Shown here one piece after another: positions 32,261 through 35,744 of a stretch of DNA of 35,744 bases (position 1 is its first letter; every line of letters starts with the position of its first letter). The notes under the pieces were generated by a model. The model had not been told where the DNA came from. It worked only from the letters and a program-made list of their open reading frames with translations, and did no database searches. Origin of the DNA: Bauldia sp. (GTDB lineage: Bacteria > Pseudomonadota > Alphaproteobacteria > Rhizobiales > Kaistiaceae); assembly GCF_020442045.1 (NCBI RefSeq), contig NZ_JAGRLA010000073.1:1-35744 (forward strand). The letters are read 5' to 3'. Position numbers and translations under genes: made by a program.

Positions 32261-33007
32261 ATGCAGTGGACGGACGAAGGCATCATCATCGGCACCCGGC
32301 GTCATGGCGAGACCAGCCTGATCGTCGAGCTGATGACCGCCGCCCACGGCCGTCATCTCGGGCTGGTTCGCGGCGGGCGCTCGCGGAAGCAGCAGCCGCT
32401 GCTGCAGCCGGGCAATTCCGTGAGCGCGACCTGGCGGGCGCGCCTCGACGAGCATCTCGGCACTTTCGCGCTCGAACCGGTTATCCAGCGCGCGGCGACG
32501 CTGATGCAGAGCCAGCCGGGACTCTATGGGATCCAGCTCCTCGGCGCGCTGGTGCGCCTGCTGCCGGAGCGGGACCCGCATCCCCAGGTCCACGCGGCGC
32601 TCGCGGCCATCCTCGACTGGCTCGACGACCCGGCGATGGGCGCTGCGCTGGTGGCCCGGTTCGAGGTCCTGATGCTGGAAGAGCTCGGCTTCGGGCTCGA
32701 TCTCGACAGCTGCGCGGCGACAGGGGCGGTCGAGGAGCTGGTCTTCGTGTCGCCGAAGTCGGGCAGGGCGGTCAGCCGTATCGCCGGAGAGCCATGGCGA
32801 GATCGCATGCTGCGGCTGCCGCGATTCCTGCGGGAATCGTCGGGAGCCGCGCCGGCGGGCGGCGATCTGGTCGATGCGTTCCGGCTGACCGGCTATTTCC
32901 TCGACCGCCATGTCTACGGCCCGCGTGGGCTGGAAGTTCCCGGCGCGCGGGAGCGGCTCGTGGCGCTGGTCGCCGGGCTGCGACCGGCGGTAAATGCCGG
33001 CGGCTAG
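32261..33007 (+). CDS. recO: DNA repair protein RecO
   Basis: RecO anneals single strands and, with RecR, loads RecA onto SSB-coated DNA in the RecF pathway. The 248-residue protein has the N-terminal OB fold ([17 protein letters not shown] with the GETSLIV strand), followed by the helical domain ([36 protein letters not shown]) and the C-terminal [17 protein letters not shown] typical of alphaproteobacteria. Zn-binding cysteines of the longer RecO type are not evident; only one Cys is seen. ATG 32261 is chosen by family; its ribosome site is weak. The usual neighbours (era, rnc) are not seen here. Confidence 0.93.
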   Translation: MQWTDEGIIIGTRRHGETSLIVELMTAAHGRHLGLVRGGRSRKQQPLLQPGNSVSATWRARLDEHLGTFALEPVIQRAATLMQSQPGLYGIQLLGALVRLLPERDPHPQVHAALAAILDWLDDPAMGAALVARFEVLMLEELGFGLDLDSCAATGAVEELVFVSPKSGRAVSRIAGEPWRDRMLRLPRFLRESSGAAPAGGDLVDAFRLTGYFLDRHVYGPRGLEVPGARERLVALVAGLRPAVNAGG

Positions 33008-33021
33008 CGAAATTCCCTGAG

Positions 33022-33038
33022 GGCGACACGCTGTCGCC
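33022..33038. other. Short hairpin after recO
   Basis: GGCGACA and TGTCGCC pair perfectly over seven bases with a CGC loop, 15 bases after the recO stop. With no T-tract it is at most a weak terminator. Confidence 0.35.
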
Positions 33039-33155
33039 GCGAATCTCCAGCGATACTGACCCGGTTCGTTCCAGTTGCAGCGGCTTCCGAAACCGGATGT
33101 TTGCGAATTGCTGCTTGGTTCGGCAGAACGCGTCCAAACCCGTCAGGTGCAAGAA

Positions 33156-34013
33156 GTGACCAAGATCGTCGCCCGCCAGCCCCTCGAGCCCGAATTCCTC
33201 AAGCAACTCGGTCACGCCGTCGACAGCGGCCCCGCCAAGATCCACGACCGGTCGTCGAACGGCTTCACCGTCACCCAGGGCAAGAAGGTGGTCCTCGACT
33301 TCTATTTCGAGGGGAACGGGATCAAGTATTTCGGCGGCGTGCCCTACCGGGGCACCGTCGACAAGGTGACCATCGATCTCGACGGCGAGCTTGCCTACAA
33401 GTTCAAGGGCGAGAAATTCTCGGTCGCCAAGGGCCTCGATCTCTACCTTTCCAATGATGTCGAGAAGATCATCAAGGTCCTGACCCGCGGCAACGACAAG
33501 GTCAAGCTCTCCGACTTCGACGATGACATCAACGTCGGCAAGGGCAATGACAAGGTCTCCGGCAATGGCGGCGACGACATCATCGAGGGCGGCGGCGGCA
33601 AGGATCTCCTGCGCGGCGGCACCGGCGACGACATCCTGAAAGGGAGCGCGGGGAAGGACATTCTCGACGGCGGCACCGGCAACAACATCCTCAACGGCGG
33701 CGGCGGCAAGGACACCTACCTGTTCAAGCACGCACCGTCCGGCGGGGTGAGCACCATCACCAAGTGGCAGGCCGGCGAGACGATCGAGATCGCCAAGGGC
33801 ACCTTCCCGGGCATCGGCGGCAAGGGCACGCTTGACGCGAAATACTTCCACAGCGGCACCGATGCCGATACGGCGGACGTCCGGATCGTCCACGACTCGA
33901 CGACCGGCGCGGTCTATTACGACCCCGACGGCAGCGGCGCCCAGGCGAAGGTCCAGTTCGCCCAGGTCGCGGCAGGGACCGTGCTGACCAACGATGATTT
34001 CATGGTGATCTAG
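33156..34013 (+). CDS. RTX-type calcium-binding repeat protein
   Basis: A protein of about 285 residues that appears to be exported by a type I system. The middle has five to seven nonapeptide repeats of GGxGxDxxx type ([51 protein letters not shown]), which bind Ca2+ as a parallel beta-roll outside the cell. There is no Sec signal; the C-terminus ([11 protein letters not shown]) is the kind used as a type I signal. The N-terminal 100 residues are an unrecognised domain. The start is uncertain: GTG 33156 or GTG 33147 fit best; TTG 33075 is also in frame. No ABC exporter genes are nearby. Confidence 0.75.
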   Translation: MTKIVARQPLEPEFLKQLGHAVDSGPAKIHDRSSNGFTVTQGKKVVLDFYFEGNGIKYFGGVPYRGTVDKVTIDLDGELAYKFKGEKFSVAKGLDLYLSNDVEKIIKVLTRGNDKVKLSDFDDDINVGKGNDKVSGNGGDDIIEGGGGKDLLRGGTGDDILKGSAGKDILDGGTGNNILNGGGGKDTYLFKHAPSGGVSTITKWQAGETIEIAKGTFPGIGGKGTLDAKYFHSGTDADTADVRIVHDSTTGAVYYDPDGSGAQAKVQFAQVAAGTVLTNDDFMVI

Positions 34014-34228
34014 ACGCGGCGTGCCGGCGCGCCGAGGACCGTTCCGCAATCGGCGGCCGGGCAGGGGCGACCGGCTGCCAAATCCCGGCAAGCGCTCCGA
34101 AATCGGCCTACCCCTTCCGGACCGCGAGTCGATGCCATATCTATGGGCAATCGCCGCTGATTCGCGGTGTCTGCCGGCTTCGCCGGTTCCCGGACAAATC
34201 CCACCAACGGCAGCCTTGGAAAGACGCG

Positions 34229-34870
34229 ATGAAAGACCCCATCGACACCTACATGAACCTTGTCCCCATGGTGGTCGAGCAGACCAACCGAGGCGAGCGC
34301 GCCTATGACATCTTTTCGCGGCTGCTCAAGGAGCGGGTGATCTTCATCACCGGTCCGATCGAGGACAACATGGCGACGCTGATCACGGCGCAGCTGCTGT
34401 TCCTCGAGTCGGAAAACCCGAAGAAGGAGATCAACGTCTACATCAACTCGCCGGGTGGCGTGGTGACCTCGGGCATGGCGATCTACGACACCATGCAGTT
34501 CATCAAGCCGGCGGTCTCGACGCTGTGCATCGGGCTAGCCGCGTCGATGGGCTCGCTGCTGCTGACGGCCGGCGAGGCCGGCATGCGATTCGCCCTGCCC
34601 AACGCGCGCATCCTCCTGCATCAGCCGTCCGGCGGCTTCCAGGGCCAGGCCTCGGACATCGAGCGCCATGCCGAGGATATCATCAAGCTGAAGCGCCGGT
34701 TGAACGAGGTCTACGTCAAGCACACCGGCAAGGACTATGATACGATCGAGCGGACCCTCGACCGCGATTACTTCCTCACCGCCACGGAGGCGCAGGAATT
34801 CGGCCTGATCGACAAGGTCCTGACGTCGCGGGATGCGCTCGATTCGGCAGTCAAGCCGGAAGAGACCTGA
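34229..34870 (+). CDS. clpP: ATP-dependent Clp protease proteolytic subunit ClpP
   Basis: ClpP is the barrel-shaped serine peptidase that works with ClpX and ClpA. The 213-residue protein has the catalytic triad S106 (in GLAASMGS), H131 (in LLHQPSGG) and D180 (in [10 protein letters not shown]), plus the oxyanion-loop sequence [10 protein letters not shown]. The length is normal, including a short N-terminal propeptide. ATG 34229 is preceded by GGAAAG. A 210-base gap separates it from clpX. The usual alphaproteobacterial order is clpP-clpX-lon, of which lon would lie beyond the window edge. Confidence 0.97.
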   Translation: MKDPIDTYMNLVPMVVEQTNRGERAYDIFSRLLKERVIFITGPIEDNMATLITAQLLFLESENPKKEINVYINSPGGVVTSGMAIYDTMQFIKPAVSTLCIGLAASMGSLLLTAGEAGMRFALPNARILLHQPSGGFQGQASDIERHAEDIIKLKRRLNEVYVKHTGKDYDTIERTLDRDYFLTATEAQEFGLIDKVLTSRDALDSAVKPEET

Positions 34871-34902
34871 TCCCGGCCAAAATACCGCCCGAGAATCGAT
34901 GC

Positions 34903-34930
34903 TTGACTGCGGCGCGTTTGCGTTAAGTAT
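34903..34930 (+). promoter_or_regulatory. Possible clpX promoter
   Basis: TTGACT at 34903-34908 is followed by AAGTAT (34925-34930) with a 16-base spacer. The -35 is good and the -10 weak. It suggests that clpX can be transcribed separately from clpP, with a leader of about 145 bases. Confidence 0.3.
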
Positions 34931-35015
34931 CTCTTGAATAAATCACGCCTAGCATGATTGGATCATACGAGGTCAGTTGCCTCGAGTGGGGCGTTGTCTA
35001 GAGTGCGTGTGAGAT

Positions 35016-35032
35016 CCCCGGCTTCGCCGGGG
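35016..35032 (+). other. GC hairpin in clpX leader
   Basis: CCCCGGC (35016-35022) and GCCGGGG (35026-35032) pair perfectly around a TTC loop, 48 bases before the clpX ATG. There is no T-tract. It may be an mRNA-stabilising or regulatory element in the clpP-clpX gap. Confidence 0.5.
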
Positions 35033-35080
35033 TAAAGTCGGACACAGAGCGGCCCATCCAGGAAGCCGCAGGGAAGACGG

Positions 35081-35744
35081 ATGAGCAAAGTCAACGGCAG
35101 CGAAAGCAAGAACACCCTTTACTGCTCCTTCTGTGGCAAGAGCCAGCACGAGGTGCGGAAACTGATCGCCGGTCCGACCGTCTTCATCTGCGATGAATGC
35201 GTCGAACTGTGCATGGACATCATTCGCGAGGAGAACAAGTCGTCGCTGGTGAAGTCCAGCGATGGTGTGCCGACGCCGGCCGAGATCTGCAATGTCCTCG
35301 ATGACTATGTGATCGGCCAGCACCATGCCAAGCGGGTCTTGTCGGTCGCCGTCCACAATCACTACAAGCGGCTCAACCACGCGACGAAGAACAACGACGT
35401 CGAGCTCGCCAAGTCGAACATCCTGCTGATCGGGCCGACGGGCTGCGGCAAGACGCTTCTCGCCCAGACGCTGGCCCGCATCCTCGACGTGCCCTTCACC
35501 ATGGCCGACGCCACGACGCTGACCGAAGCCGGCTACGTGGGCGAGGATGTCGAGAACATCATCCTGAAGCTGCTGCAATCCGCCGACTACAACGTCGAGC
35601 GGGCCCAGCGCGGCATCGTCTATATCGACGAGGTCGACAAGATCTCCCGCAAGTCCGACAACCCGTCGATCACTCGCGACGTGTCGGGCGAGGGTGTCCA
35701 GCAGGCGCTCCTGAAGATCATGGAGGGCACCGTCGCCTCGGTGC
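35081..35744 (+). CDS. clpX: ATP-dependent Clp protease ATP-binding subunit ClpX (partial, C-terminus outside window)
   Basis: ClpX is a AAA+ unfoldase that feeds substrates to ClpP; in alphaproteobacteria it also degrades cell-cycle regulators such as CtrA. The visible 221 residues begin with the zinc-binding domain (C15, C18, C37, C40), then the Walker A GPTGCGKT (118-125), the pore-loop stretch GYVGEDVE, and the Walker B VYIDEVDK with the downstream [19 protein letters not shown] 35081 is preceded by GGGAAG at good spacing. The frame remains open to the window edge; family length is about 420 residues, so about half is seen. Confidence 0.97.
   Translation, partial: MSKVNGSESKNTLYCSFCGKSQHEVRKLIAGPTVFICDECVELCMDIIREENKSSLVKSSDGVPTPAEICNVLDDYVIGQHHAKRVLSVAVHNHYKRLNHATKNNDVELAKSNILLIGPTGCGKTLLAQTLARILDVPFTMADATTLTEAGYVGEDVENIILKLLQSADYNVERAQRGIVYIDEVDKISRKSDNPSITRDVSGEGVQQALLKIMEGTVASV

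Noticed and set aside
34114..34140. CTTCCG and CCATAT upstream of clpP, resembling a heat-shock (RpoH) promoter
   Set aside because: The -35 matches CTTGAA at only three positions; it is too weak to annotate although heat-shock control of clpP would be expected.
1..35744. tRNA, rRNA, insertion sequence, integrase or phage genes
   Set aside because: I looked for them and saw none; all sizeable gaps are accounted for by promoters, hairpins or the REP-like pair.

Overview
The window looks like chromosomal DNA of a high-GC alphaproteobacterium, most likely of the order Hyphomicrobiales (Rhizobiales). The indicators are panC next to mipZ, two DUF1849/EipB-type envelope proteins, DUF1489, a short phasin, clpS-clpA and clpP-clpX pairs, a DacF-type carboxypeptidase with a SPOR domain, and an IolC kinase fused to DUF2090. 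Gene density is high. I saw no insertion sequence, prophage, CRISPR array, tRNA or rRNA. Most of the window is ordinary core genome; the points of interest are regulatory layouts and a few poorly described proteins.

Region 1 (1-7080) is an inositol catabolism locus. iolC and the partial iolB run leftward and iolG runs rightward. Three tandem boxes close to GGAA-N6-TTCC lie between iolC and iolG. iolR (RpiR family) reads leftward and its end overlaps the start of a metallophosphoesterase with a membrane hairpin. A COG3618 amidohydrolase/lactonase diverges from iolR, and the shared gap holds a fourth, similar box.

Region 2 (7093-11537) is a reactive-sulfur module. A BigR/SqrR-type repressor, a rhodanese and a TauE/SafE exporter run leftward. 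An ETHE1-type persulfide dioxygenase, a GYD-domain protein and a Na+/Ca2+-antiporter-like protein run rightward. The AT-rich dyad between the two arms sits in the spacers of both divergent promoters, so one repressor could close both. A DUF1489 gene and a REP-like inverted pair follow.

Region 3 (11739-17306) has panC, then mipZ, a VWA protein and a membrane J-domain protein, then a DacF-SPOR carboxypeptidase and a phasin. The phasin promoter carries two TGC/GCA palindromes, and the gene ends in a strong intrinsic terminator.

Region 4 (17559-26770) starts with the clpS-clpA N-degron protease pair and a secreted ten-repeat TPR protein. It continues with a COG3146 acetyltransferase-HIT pair, and a RidA-GDPD pair flanked on each side by one EipB/DUF1849 paralogue.

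Region 5 (26701-35744) contains a WS/DGAT-like acyltransferase, an MgtC/DUF4010 membrane protein, a propionyl-CoA carboxylase alpha subunit without its beta partner, and a small conserved protein. recO, an RTX calcium-binding protein, clpP and the start of clpX complete the window. Function calls rest on motif recognition only; no database search was run.
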